64,000 bases of DNA from Flavobacterium subsaxonicum WB 4.1-42 = DSM 21790 (GTDB lineage Bacteria > Bacteroidota > Bacteroidia > Flavobacteriales > Flavobacteriaceae): NCBI RefSeq assembly GCF_000422725.1, contig NZ_KE383910.1, forward strand, positions 260,388 through 324,387, read 5' to 3'. Shown here piece by piece: positions 36,366 through 44,907 of the stretch. The translations under genes and the position numbers were made by a program. The notes beneath the pieces were generated by a model, which ran no database searches, was not told the DNA's origin, and was given only the letters and a program-made list of their open reading frames with translations. Position 1 is the stretch's first letter. Each line of letters opens with the position of its first letter.

Positions 36366-37514
36366 CTATTTTTTATGGATTAAACGTGTAAGTTTTATAG
36401 AAAGGTCGGTTAAAATAATCTTGGCATTACCGTTGCGCTCAATATGGTACAGGGCATCGCTAAGTTCTTTAAAAATATCGCTAATGTTGCTGCCGTTTAC
36501 AAAAGGGGCAAAATTTTCGAGCTTAAATTTTTCAACCGTTGGCTCCATGTAAACCAGGTCTTTAGCGTTGTAGTTGATAAGCAGTGCCTGCCGAAACATA
36601 TCGATACAAAAATTAAGAAACTGCTTTTGCGCCTCGCGGCCAATACTGGCAATTTGCTCGCTCCAGGCAATAAGGTCGTGTATGGCGGCGGCGTTGCCCT
36701 TAGCCCTAAAGGCGGCACGTACCCACATAACAAACCACTCTTCAAAAGGCAGCTCGTCGTTGGTTTTATGCAGCAGGTGAAGCGCCTTGTTGTAGTTGCC
36801 CTGTGCCTGGTGCGCCATTTTAAGTGCCGTTTTAGGCTCTACATTTTTGCGGGTAACAAGTCCGTCGGCAATAACCTGCTCCGGCAGCGCATTAAAATGC
36901 AGCACCTGGCAGCGGGAGAGTATGGTTTGCAGCAAATCGTCTTCGCTTTCGGCAATAAGTAAAAATACCGTTTTTTGGGGCGGCTCCTCTAAAAGCTTCA
37001 GCAGTTTATTGGCCGTGGCGGTATTCATTTTATCGGCCATCCAGATAATCATCACCTTGTAACCACCTTCGTAAGCCTTTAACGATAAGGCCTTAACGAT
37101 CTCGGTAGCCTCATCAACGCCAATCTGGCCCTGCTTATTGGCAATGTCAATTTTTTTGTACCAGTCAAACAGGCTGCCGTAAGGGGTTTCGGCTACAAAC
37201 TCGCGCCAGTGCTTTAAAAAGTTGGCACTAACGGGGTGGCTTTTAACCTCGCTGTTGGCCGCCACCGGAAACACAAAATGCAAATCGGGGTGCGACAGGT
37301 TCTGGAATTTAAGGTTGCAGGCAGCGTTGCCCTCTTTGTTTTCGCCATTGGTGTTGGCGCATAAAATATATTGGGCATAGGCTATGGCCAACGGCAGGGT
37401 GCCACTGCCCTCCGGGCCTATAAATAACTGGGCATGAGGTATACGGCCGCTATTGGCACTGGTGGCCAAATGGCTCTTTATGTGGTCCTGGCCTAAAATT
37501 TCTGAAAAAAGCAT
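36366..37514 (-). CDS. holB: DNA polymerase III subunit delta'
   Basis: 382 residues. Like other delta' subunits it has an AAA+ fold with a broken P-loop (IGPEGSGTLPLA, the usual GKT missing) and a clamp-loader SRC motif (ILSRCQ). The zinc-site region is short: one Cys at the start and one before NLKFQNLSHPDLHFVFPV. DAEATEIV-like GVDEATEIVKALS and KVMIIWMADKMNTATANKLLKLLEEPP are the strongest family matches. It helps load the sliding clamp. The ATG lies four bases after a promoter element, suggesting a leaderless transcript. Confidence 0.92.
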   Translation of the reverse strand: MLFSEILGQDHIKSHLATSANSGRIPHAQLFIGPEGSGTLPLAIAYAQYILCANTNGENKEGNAACNLKFQNLSHPDLHFVFPVAANSEVKSHPVSANFLKHWREFVAETPYGSLFDWYKKIDIANKQGQIGVDEATEIVKALSLKAYEGGYKVMIIWMADKMNTATANKLLKLLEEPPQKTVFLLIAESEDDLLQTILSRCQVLHFNALPEQVIADGLVTRKNVEPKTALKMAHQAQGNYNKALHLLHKTNDELPFEEWFVMWVRAAFRAKGNAAAIHDLIAWSEQIASIGREAQKQFLNFCIDMFRQALLINYNAKDLVYMEPTVEKFKLENFAPFVNGSNISDIFKELSDALYHIERNGNAKIILTDLSIKLTRLIHKK

Positions 37515-37518
37515 GGGG

Positions 37519-37526
37519 CAAATATA
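37519..37526 (-). promoter_or_regulatory. -7 promoter element touching the holB start
   Basis: Minus-strand TATATTTG followed by CCCC and ATG; the transcript would start at or next to the start codon. Confidence 0.5.
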
Positions 37527-37554
37527 GGAGATTTTAGGAGATGACGTTTATGTT

Positions 37555-38124
37555 TTACTTTTTAGGAAGCGCCGCCGATCGGGTAACGTAAACCGGTAAT
37601 AAATTATCGGCGTGACGCATAACTACATAATACCATTTTTTTTGAGGCACATCTATAGTAAAAACATCGCCGGGATTATGGCTTTTAACGGCAGCTGTAA
37701 ATTGCGGTACAATACCTTTTTCTGAAAACGAAAAATATTCAGAGTTAGGGTTGCCATCGGTATTATATTGTTTTATAAGATCTTTAAACGCTGCACCCTC
37801 TTTGTGTTTTTTAAGAATTTCTTCTCTTACGTCTGCTATCTCTTTTTCAGAAAGTTTGCTTCCGTCTAAAAAAATATAGGCAACGCAAAACGTTTCGTCT
37901 TTAGCAATTTTGGTAACCTGTAAAATCCTGCCATCCTTCTCAATAAATTCGCCTTCTTTATAAGGGCTCACTATTGGGTAGTAGGGTTGTTTCTCACAAA
38001 TGTGTGTAATGGCTACTTTTGTACTTTTATCATATAAATACTTGTTAGCCTCCTCTTTAGACATCAAATTTGTTTGGGCATAGTTACACAGCGGCAGCAA
38101 AAGAAATAGGAGTAAGTGTTTCAT
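37555..38124 (-). CDS. Exported parvulin-like peptidyl-prolyl isomerase
   Basis: 189 residues from the ATG at 38124 (MKHLLLFLLLPLCNYAQ, a clear signal peptide); longer in-frame codons to 38208 are not credible. The C-terminal half matches PpiC-type parvulins: EIADVREEILKKHKEGAAFKDLIKQYNTDGNPNSEYFSFSEKGIV, then AAVKSHNPGDVF. The N-terminal half (KVAITHICEKQPYY) is variable. It probably folds exported proteins in the periplasm. It is a single gene. Confidence 0.8.
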   Translation of the reverse strand: MKHLLLFLLLPLCNYAQTNLMSKEEANKYLYDKSTKVAITHICEKQPYYPIVSPYKEGEFIEKDGRILQVTKIAKDETFCVAYIFLDGSKLSEKEIADVREEILKKHKEGAAFKDLIKQYNTDGNPNSEYFSFSEKGIVPQFTAAVKSHNPGDVFTIDVPQKKWYYVVMRHADNLLPVYVTRSAALPKK

Positions 38125-38522
38125 TGTTGGGGTTTTAATAGGGTGGTAAAAATAGTATTTTTTGTGGTGCAATTTATAAATATAAACCTGTCTTGATAAA
38201 TGCCACATTGGTTAGCGTTTCTAATTATTAGTCTTACGCATACAAAATTAAACTCCAAATCTATTGTCCTCGCTAAAAACGCATAGCATTAAACTTTAAA
38301 CGCAGTAGCTTAATCGTTTTCGCTCATCCCCAATCAAAAAATCTTATTACAAATTTGTACGGTTTCACGTCACATTAAAAAATTTAACACAGCAATAAGC
38401 CTTTGTTTTACAATGTTTTATTGTAAATATAGAAATGTTTGTCAACAATATGTTGGCTATTTATTAACAAAAAAAACTATATTTGCCTTTCCACATATTT
38501 TAAACAAACGCAAACACAGTTT
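38125..38522. other. Intergenic region before pgk
   Basis: 398 bases with no gene. It holds the pgk promoter at its right end and a perfect TTACAAT/ATTGTAA hairpin at 38409-38427. GGTTTCACGTCAC near 38370 matches only half of parS and is not counted as a site. Confidence 0.5.
38453..38485 (+). promoter_or_regulatory. pgk promoter
   Basis: TTG at 38453-38455, 22 bases, TATATTTG at 38478-38485. The expected transcript start is near 38491, which excludes upstream in-frame start codons. Confidence 0.7.
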
Positions 38523-39713
38523 ATGAAAACCCTTTCTGATATTAATTTTAAAGATAAAAAAGCAGTTATTAGAGTAGACTTCAACGTTCCGTTAGACGAG
38601 AACTTTAAGGTAACCGATGCTAACCGTATTGAAGCTGCTAAACCAACCATCGATAAAATTTTACAGGAAGGCGGCAGCGTTATCCTTATGTCGCACCTTG
38701 GCAGGCCAAAGGGTGTTGAAGAAAAATACTCGCTTAAGCATATTGTTGCCAAAGTATCTGAAGTGCTTGGCGTTGAAGTTAAGTTTGTAGACGACTGTAT
38801 TGGCGCTAAGGCTGAGCAGGCTTCGGCAGACCTTAAGCCGGGTGAAGTATTGCTGTTGGAAAACCTTCGTTTTTATAAAGAAGAAGAGGCCGGCGATGCC
38901 GATTTTGCCCAAAAATTAGCCAAGCTTGGCGATGTGTATGTTAATGATGCCTTTGGTACCGCACACCGTGCGCATGCATCGACCACAATTATTGCAAATT
39001 ATTTTCCTGAAGATAAAGTTTTTGGAACGCTACTTGCTAAGGAGATCGAAAGCCTTGACAAAGTTTTAAAAAATAGCGAGAAACCGGTTACTGCTGTTTT
39101 GGGCGGTAGCAAAGTTTCTTCTAAAATTACGGTTATCGAGAACATTCTTGATAAAGTAGACCACCTGATTATTGGCGGAGGTATGACCTTTACCTTTATT
39201 AAGGCACAGGGCGGCAAGATTGGCGACTCTATTTGCGAGGACGACAAGCAGGAACTTGCCCTGGAGATTTTGGCTAAAGCCAAAGAAAAGAATGTACAGG
39301 TACATATTCCTGTAGACGTTATTGCTGCCGATGGCTTTAAGAACGATGCCAATACACAGGTTGTTGATGTAAGGGAAATTCCGGACGGATGGCAAGGCCT
39401 GGACGCGGGTCCTAAAAGCCTTGAGAACTTTAAAAAAGTTATCCTGGAGTCTAAAACAATTTTATGGAACGGCCCATTAGGGGTTTTTGAGATGGAAAAC
39501 TTTGCTAAAGGCACTATTGCCCTTGGTAATTTTATTGCCGAAGCTACTGAGAAAGGCGCATTTTCGCTTGTTGGCGGTGGCGACTCGGTGGCTGCTGTTA
39601 AACAATTTGGCCTTGAAGATAAAATGAGCTATGTTTCTACCGGTGGTGGTGCCATGCTCGAAATGCTTGAAGGAAAAACACTGCCCGGCATTGCTGCCAT
39701 TTTAGAGGCATAG
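38523..39713 (+). CDS. pgk: Phosphoglycerate kinase
   Basis: 396 residues from the ATG at 38523. It makes ATP from 1,3-bisphosphoglycerate in glycolysis. Family signatures: RVDFNVPLD (near residue 18), SHLGRPKG (about 58-65), NDAFGTAHRAHAS, GGSKVSSK, NGPLGVFE and GGGDSVAAVKQFG near the C-terminus. The length is standard. A consensus promoter lies just upstream, consistent with strong constitutive expression. It is monocistronic. Confidence 0.97.
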   Translation: MKTLSDINFKDKKAVIRVDFNVPLDENFKVTDANRIEAAKPTIDKILQEGGSVILMSHLGRPKGVEEKYSLKHIVAKVSEVLGVEVKFVDDCIGAKAEQASADLKPGEVLLLENLRFYKEEEAGDADFAQKLAKLGDVYVNDAFGTAHRAHASTTIIANYFPEDKVFGTLLAKEIESLDKVLKNSEKPVTAVLGGSKVSSKITVIENILDKVDHLIIGGGMTFTFIKAQGGKIGDSICEDDKQELALEILAKAKEKNVQVHIPVDVIAADGFKNDANTQVVDVREIPDGWQGLDAGPKSLENFKKVILESKTILWNGPLGVFEMENFAKGTIALGNFIAEATEKGAFSLVGGGDSVAAVKQFGLEDKMSYVSTGGGAMLEMLEGKTLPGIAAILEA

Positions 39714-39805
39714 TGTTAAAGTTTACAATACAATTAAAAAATCAAAGTTATAGTTAACATTGTTGCTTTGCAATACGTTGTAATTTAACTACTAAAGAGT
39801 AAATT

Positions 39806-41545
39806 ATGAATAAAAAAAGAACACTGTCCTTAGTACTTGCTATGCTTTCGGCTGGGGTTTTCGCCCAGGAAAGTGCGCAGGCAGACATATCGGCCGCAAG
39901 GCCCGAAATTAAATTATCGTTCCTTGATTCGCTTAAATCTACCTTTGTTCGCAACGAGCAAATGGCCAAAATAGACAGCCTGTGGCTAAACGAGCTTAAT
40001 AACGAAGACTTGTTTAGCAACATGCAGGAAGACCTGGCCAGGATTAACCCTGATGAAGAGGTAGATTACAGCCTGTCGACCCCATTGCTTAAAGAAAGGC
40101 TTGCCAAATTAGATGCCAAGTCGCCTTTTAACATTGAGTACAGCAAAGGACTGGAGAATATTATTAAAGCGTACTTAAAAAACAGGCCAAAAAGCTACGA
40201 GCGCTTGATGGCCATATCAGAATATTACTTCCCTATGTTCGAAGAGCACCTTGCCAAGTACAACGTGCCTTTAGAAATAAAATATTTAGCTGTTATAGAG
40301 TCGGCTCTTAACCCAAGGGCAAAATCAAGGGTAGGCGCTACAGGCTTATGGCAGTTTATGTACCCAACGGGTAAACAATACAACCTTGAGGTTAACAGCT
40401 ATGTAGATGAGCGCAGCGACCCTTTAAAAGCTACCGAAGCTGCCTGCCAGTACCTAAGCAGCCTTTACAACATTTTTGGCGACTGGGACCTTGTTCTTGC
40501 CTCTTACAACGCAGGCCCGGGTAACGTTACCAAAGCCATACGCCGTTCTGGTACCTACAAAAACTACTGGAACATTCGTAAAAACCTTCCTAAAGAAACA
40601 CAGGCTTACAACCCTACATTTTTAGCTACCATGTATATTTACGAATATGCTAAAGAACACGGTATTAAGGCTAAAAAAGCACCGCTTACGTATTTTGAGA
40701 CCGATACCATTATGGTAAAACGCCAAATGTCGTTTAAGCAAATTGCCCAGTTGTTAGATGTGCCGGTTAACCAACTACAGTTTTTAAACCCTATTTACAA
40801 GCTGGATGTTATACCGTACACTAAAGAGAAAGCCCACTTTTTAAGGCTTCCTAAAGAAAAAATTGGGTTATTAACCTCTAACGAAAATGCCTTTTATGCT
40901 TTTATAGACCACGAAGAAAGCAAGAGAGAAAAACCACACTTTAGCATTGATAGAGAAACCGCTATTGCATCGGCAGATTCTACACCGGCAAGAAGCTCTA
41001 AAGCAGTGGCATCTTCATACAAAAAGAAAAGCACCGTTACTACCAAGACTTATGTAATTAAGCGTGGTGATAACCTTGGCGAAATTGCCGATAAAAATAA
41101 CTGTACTGTTGCCGAGCTTAGAAAATGGAACAAGATTAAAGGCAACAATATTATGGCAGGCCAAAAGCTAAAGATCCAGAAAACCAGCATTATTAAAGTG
41201 CCGGTGGTTACCGAAGAAGCTATTGCCTTTAAAGAGGTTAGCAAGCCAACAAAAGAAAAGACAACTGCGGCTCCTGCTACAGAAGCCGATAACGATGTTG
41301 CCGAAGCTACCGTATGCGACGAACCGGCTGCAGAGCCAAAATCGGCTATTGCTGCGGCATCTAAACGTGCCCGCGAAGCAAGTTATGCAGAGGCAAGGAT
41401 GTATGTGGTACAAAAAGGCGATTCGCTTTTTAGCATTGCAAGAAAACACCCGGGTGTTACTGTTGAGAACCTTAAAAAGTGGAACGAAATTAACGGCGAA
41501 AGCATTAAGCCGGGAATGACACTGAAAGTAGGCGACGTTAACTAA
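39806..41545 (+). CDS. Membrane-bound lytic transglycosylase D-like protein with two LysM domains
   Basis: 579 residues: signal peptide (to about 20), SLT domain (about 150-300) with the catalytic Glu165 in VIESALNP, and the GLWQFMYPTG and ASYNAGPGN signatures, then two LysM repeats (about 413-456 YVIKRGDNLGEIADKNN and 533-578 YVVQKGDSLFSIARKHP) separated by an Ala/Glu-rich linker. It cleaves peptidoglycan with formation of anhydro ends in the periplasm. MltD-type gene order and LysM tail match the family. It is probably co-transcribed with the DUF4837 lipoprotein gene. Confidence 0.92.
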   Translation: MNKKRTLSLVLAMLSAGVFAQESAQADISAARPEIKLSFLDSLKSTFVRNEQMAKIDSLWLNELNNEDLFSNMQEDLARINPDEEVDYSLSTPLLKERLAKLDAKSPFNIEYSKGLENIIKAYLKNRPKSYERLMAISEYYFPMFEEHLAKYNVPLEIKYLAVIESALNPRAKSRVGATGLWQFMYPTGKQYNLEVNSYVDERSDPLKATEAACQYLSSLYNIFGDWDLVLASYNAGPGNVTKAIRRSGTYKNYWNIRKNLPKETQAYNPTFLATMYIYEYAKEHGIKAKKAPLTYFETDTIMVKRQMSFKQIAQLLDVPVNQLQFLNPIYKLDVIPYTKEKAHFLRLPKEKIGLLTSNENAFYAFIDHEESKREKPHFSIDRETAIASADSTPARSSKAVASSYKKKSTVTTKTYVIKRGDNLGEIADKNNCTVAELRKWNKIKGNNIMAGQKLKIQKTSIIKVPVVTEEAIAFKEVSKPTKEKTTAAPATEADNDVAEATVCDEPAAEPKSAIAAASKRAREASYAEARMYVVQKGDSLFSIARKHPGVTVENLKKWNEINGESIKPGMTLKVGDVN

Positions 41546-41566
41546 ATGCCTAACAACATATTTTTT

Positions 41567-42544
41567 ATGAAAAAGGTGCAGCCAATAATAGCTATTATAG
41601 TAATTATTTGCTGCACTTTTTCGTGTAAAAAAGCTACCGATGCCAACGGGCAGTCGGCGGGAGATATTAACGAGATCTCCATTATTATTAGCGATGTGCT
41701 TTGGAATGGCGAGGTAGGCGACAGCCTGCGTAAAAAATTTGCCGCCCCGGTAGATGGCCTAACGCAGGAGGAACCGCTGTTTACCCTTAACCAGTACCAC
41801 GAGCAGTCGTTTAGCGGCGACCTTAAAAACGGCCGCAACATTATTGTTATAGACAAAGGCCCAAAAAAAGGGTTCAAGACTAAGCAGGATGGCAGCTGCA
41901 AGCCGCAAAATATGTTTACCATTACCGGTAAAACGGTTGATGAGATCTTAAAACAGATCCAGATGCATGCTGATGAGATGATTCGCATAATCAGGCAAAC
42001 CGAAGTAGTAGAAAACCAAAAGCGCAACGAAAAGGCTGGGCTTTTAAACACATCGGCCTTTGCAGCCAAATACGGCATCAGTATTAAAATGCCGGCCAGT
42101 TACAAATACGCCCTCCAGAACGGCGACTTTATGTGGCTTAAAAAAGACATTCCCGGGGGTAACACCAACATACTTTTTTATAAAGTGCCTTATGTTACCA
42201 TAGAAAACAAAAAAGAAATCGCGGCCAACATTATAAAAATGCGCGATTCTATTGGCAGTTTATACATACACGGGCAGGAGTCGGGCACCTTTATGGTTAC
42301 CGAAGAGGCCTATTCGCCCTACCTGTTCATGACCGGTTTTAACGATAAGCGCGCTTTTGAAACGCGCGGCAACTGGGAAATGGAGAATGATTTTATGAAC
42401 GGCCCTTTTGTTAACTACGCCATACGCGATGATAAGCACGCCTGCTACCTGATAATCGAAGGGTTTATATACAGTCCGTCATCGCCTAAGCGCGATCTTA
42501 TCATCGACCTCGAATCTATAATTAAGTCGGTTAAATTTCAATGA
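41567..42544 (+). CDS. DUF4837 lipoprotein
   Basis: About 325 residues from the ATG at 41567, which gives an orthodox lipoprotein signal (KKVQPIIAIIVIICCTFSC); an ATG at 41546 touching the mltD-type stop is also in frame. DUF4837 family features: EISIIISDVLWNGEVGDSLRKKFA, IVIDKGPKKGF, DGDFMWLKKDIPGG-like and RGNWEMENDFMNGPF. The family is a Bacteroidota lipoprotein of unknown function. The gene overlaps the GNAT gene by four bases (ATGA). Confidence 0.85.
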   Translation: MKKVQPIIAIIVIICCTFSCKKATDANGQSAGDINEISIIISDVLWNGEVGDSLRKKFAAPVDGLTQEEPLFTLNQYHEQSFSGDLKNGRNIIVIDKGPKKGFKTKQDGSCKPQNMFTITGKTVDEILKQIQMHADEMIRIIRQTEVVENQKRNEKAGLLNTSAFAAKYGISIKMPASYKYALQNGDFMWLKKDIPGGNTNILFYKVPYVTIENKKEIAANIIKMRDSIGSLYIHGQESGTFMVTEEAYSPYLFMTGFNDKRAFETRGNWEMENDFMNGPFVNYAIRDDKHACYLIIEGFIYSPSSPKRDLIIDLESIIKSVKFQ

Positions 42545-42987
42545 GCATACAATTTAAAATAAAGCCGTTTAACGAGCTTTCTGTAACAGAACTATACCAA
42601 GCCCTGCAATTGCGCAGCGACGTGTTTATAGTAGAGCAAAACTGTGTATATCCAGATCTTGACGGTAAAGATGCGAAGGCATTGCACCTGTTAGGCGTTT
42701 ATGAGGGTAATATAGTAGCCTATGCCCGCCTTTTTGGCCCGGGTTATTATTTTGATAATGCTTCCATTGGCCGTGTGGTTATTAATACAGAGTATCGCGA
42801 CCGCAAATGGGGCCATAACCTTATGCAGGCCGCTATTGCGGGGATAGAAGAGCATTATAATACAATGGCCATAACCATATCGGCACAATTATACCTTAAA
42901 AAGTTTTACGAAAGCCACGGCTTTGTGCAGGATGGCGAAGGCTACCTGGAAGATGATATTCCGCATATCAGGATGCACAAGGGGTAA
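42541..42987 (+). CDS. GNAT family acetyltransferase, ElaA-like
   Basis: 148 residues of the ElaA type. LRSDVFIVEQNCVYPDLDGKD and IGRVVINTEYRDRKWGHNLMQAAI (acetyl-CoA pyrophosphate-binding R/Q-x-x-G region) are diagnostic; the C-terminal FYESHGFVQDGEGYLEDDIPHI completes the fold. The substrate is unknown. It is the last gene of the mltD-type/DUF4837 unit, overlapping by four bases. Confidence 0.9.
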   Translation: MSIQFKIKPFNELSVTELYQALQLRSDVFIVEQNCVYPDLDGKDAKALHLLGVYEGNIVAYARLFGPGYYFDNASIGRVVINTEYRDRKWGHNLMQAAIAGIEEHYNTMAITISAQLYLKKFYESHGFVQDGEGYLEDDIPHIRMHKG

Positions 42988-43581
42988 AATTCCACGTTGC
43001 GTGTAAAATGGCACGCGGATGTCGCGGATGCTGGCAATCGCGGATTTCCACGGATTTTACGTGCTATGCAGCTTGTATAGACGCATTGCATGCGTCTCCC
43101 ATAATCTGTTGTAATTTATATTTGGCTTTAGCCGAATATAAATTTTATTACTGATTGGCATCCTCCTGTGGGGTGGTTATCTGTTCTTTTGTCTTGAAAC
43201 AAAAGAACCAAAAATTCAAGGCTCTAACTTTTTATGCTACAAAATATAAGCTTGGGCTAAATCATTTGAACCTGCCTACCGGCAGGCAGGCTCGCTTGCG
43301 CTCAAACAGCAAATGATTTTTAACGCCTCAACTTATATTTTGCTTAACGCAACAAAGTTTAAGGCCTTTGCTTCACTCTTGTGTGCTCACTCAAATTACA
43401 AACGTCTTCTATTACTTTGTTTAAGACACATTCAATGCGTCTCTACGATAAAAACACACCAACCCAAAATCCTCCGTCGATAAAAATCATGTTTTAGTAT
43501 AGACAATTGAGCCTAACGTCTATTAGCTTCTTTTTAAGGTAGTTTCCTGTTGTTACTTTGAACTATAAATCAGGGACAACA
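42988..43581. other. Long repeat-rich intergenic region before the tolC-like gene
   Basis: Almost 600 bases without a gene. In order it holds GCGGAT-type tandem words (43015-43055), a GACGCATTGCATGCGTC palindrome (43079-43096), a GTTCTTTTGT/ACAAAAGAAC hairpin (43183-43208), a nested palindrome (43216-43370) and a second GACGCATTCAATGCGTC-type copy (43425-43446). No clear -7 element precedes the tolC-like gene; GTTACTTTG near 43552 is one base short of consensus. Confidence 0.6.
43216..43370. repeat. Nested palindromic element of about 155 bp
   Basis: Perfect arms: 43241-43250 (AAAATATAAG) with 43332-43341, and 43259-43268 (AAATCATTTG) with 43310-43319. Outer imperfect arms: CAAGGCTCTAACTTT from 43217 with AAAGTTTAAGGCCTTTG ending near 43370. 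The apex carries CCTGCC/GGCAGG at 43271-43290. No coding potential. Confidence 0.8.
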
Positions 43582-44898
43582 ATGAAATTTCTTCTAAACA
43601 TATCGCTATTACTGCTTACGGTTTCGCAGGCAGTTTTTGCACAGGAAAAGAAAGCCTGGACCCTGGACGACTGTTTAACCTATGCTACAGAGAACAACAT
43701 TACCATTAAGGCAAGCGAGTTCGACAAACAGAGTGCAGAGGTTACCTACACACAATCTAAATACTCCAGGTTTCCGAGCCTTAGTGCATCGGCGCAGCAA
43801 AACATGAATAATGGTACCAGTATAGACCCTATTACCAGCAACTTTGTAACCCAGATGGTACACAGTACATCGTTGGGGGTTACGGCGCAGGTAACGCTTT
43901 ATAACGGTAACTACATAAACAACACTATTAAGCAAAACGAGCTATTGATCAGGCAAAATGAATTTTTTGTCAGCGAAGCTAAAAACAGCATCATTCTTAG
44001 CGTAACGCAGGCTTACCTGCAGGCCCTGTACTACAAGGAAGGCATTACGGTGGCTGAGAATGCTGTGGCTTCGTCTCAGGAGCAGGTAAACCAGGCCAAC
44101 ACCAAGTTTAAGGCAGGGTCGTTAGCCGGTATAGAGGTAGCCAACCTGCAAACGCAGCTAAGCAACGACCAGTACAGCGTGGTAACGGCAAAAAACAATT
44201 ACCGTCAGCAACTAATAACCCTTAAACAATTATTGGAATTAGAGCCGGGCGCTGAGTTTGAAGTTGCCACGCCGGAACTGCCGGACAGCAAGATTATTAT
44301 TCCGGATTTGCAGCAGGTATACCAAACTGCTGTTGCGGCTATGCCCGAGGTAAAAAGCGCTAAACTGCAAACAGATATTGCTACTTACGACCTTAAGAAG
44401 GCCAAAGCAGGCTACCTGCCAACACTTAGCCTCTATGCCGGGTTAAACACAGGGTACACCAACACGCAGAGCTATAATTTTTCTGCACAGTTAGACAACA
44501 ACTTTTACCAAACGGCGGGGCTGTCGTTAAGCGTGCCAATATTCAGCAAATACCAGAACAAGGGCGCGGTAGAGCAGGCCAAGATTACTATAGAGCAGTC
44601 TAAGCTAACGGCAAAATCTACCTCCAAGCAATTGTATTTAAAGATAGAAAGCGCCTGGCAAAATGCGGTGTCGGTACAAAGCGAAATGCAGGCTGCCGAA
44701 GCATTGCAGGCATCGAGCAAAATGGCCTACGAGATGGCTCAGAAGAAATCAGAACTGGGATCGCTTAGCGCAACAGATTTGCTGGTAAGCAAAAACACGT
44801 ACCAAACGGCACAGCAGCAGTACCTGCAAACAAAATTTTCCAGCGCTTTATACTACCAGCTACTCCAGTTTTACCAGGGTAACGCAATAAAAATATAA
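43582..44898 (+). CDS. TolC family outer-membrane efflux protein
   Basis: 438 residues from the ATG at 43582 (MKFLLNISLLLLTVSQAVFAQ); the in-frame TTG at 43558 adds residues before a proper signal and is rejected. Two repeated helical halves (AYLQALYYKEGITVAENAVASSQEQVNQANTKFKAGSLAGIEVANLQTQ-type and MAYEMAQKKSELGSLSATDLLVSKNTYQTA) are diagnostic of TolC trimers forming an outer-membrane and periplasmic channel. It is first in an operon with MacA- and MacB-type genes. Confidence 0.92.
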   Translation: MKFLLNISLLLLTVSQAVFAQEKKAWTLDDCLTYATENNITIKASEFDKQSAEVTYTQSKYSRFPSLSASAQQNMNNGTSIDPITSNFVTQMVHSTSLGVTAQVTLYNGNYINNTIKQNELLIRQNEFFVSEAKNSIILSVTQAYLQALYYKEGITVAENAVASSQEQVNQANTKFKAGSLAGIEVANLQTQLSNDQYSVVTAKNNYRQQLITLKQLLELEPGAEFEVATPELPDSKIIIPDLQQVYQTAVAAMPEVKSAKLQTDIATYDLKKAKAGYLPTLSLYAGLNTGYTNTQSYNFSAQLDNNFYQTAGLSLSVPIFSKYQNKGAVEQAKITIEQSKLTAKSTSKQLYLKIESAWQNAVSVQSEMQAAEALQASSKMAYEMAQKKSELGSLSATDLLVSKNTYQTAQQQYLQTKFSSALYYQLLQFYQGNAIKI

Positions 44899-44907
44899 CA
44901 AGAAACC

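Noticed and set aside
38366..38381. Fifth parS site (GGTTTCACGTCACATT)
   Set aside because: Only the left half matches; the palindrome is lost.
38439..38522. 28 extra N-terminal residues for phosphoglycerate kinase
   Set aside because: The pgk promoter occupies 38453-38485; the ATG at 38523 matches the family start.
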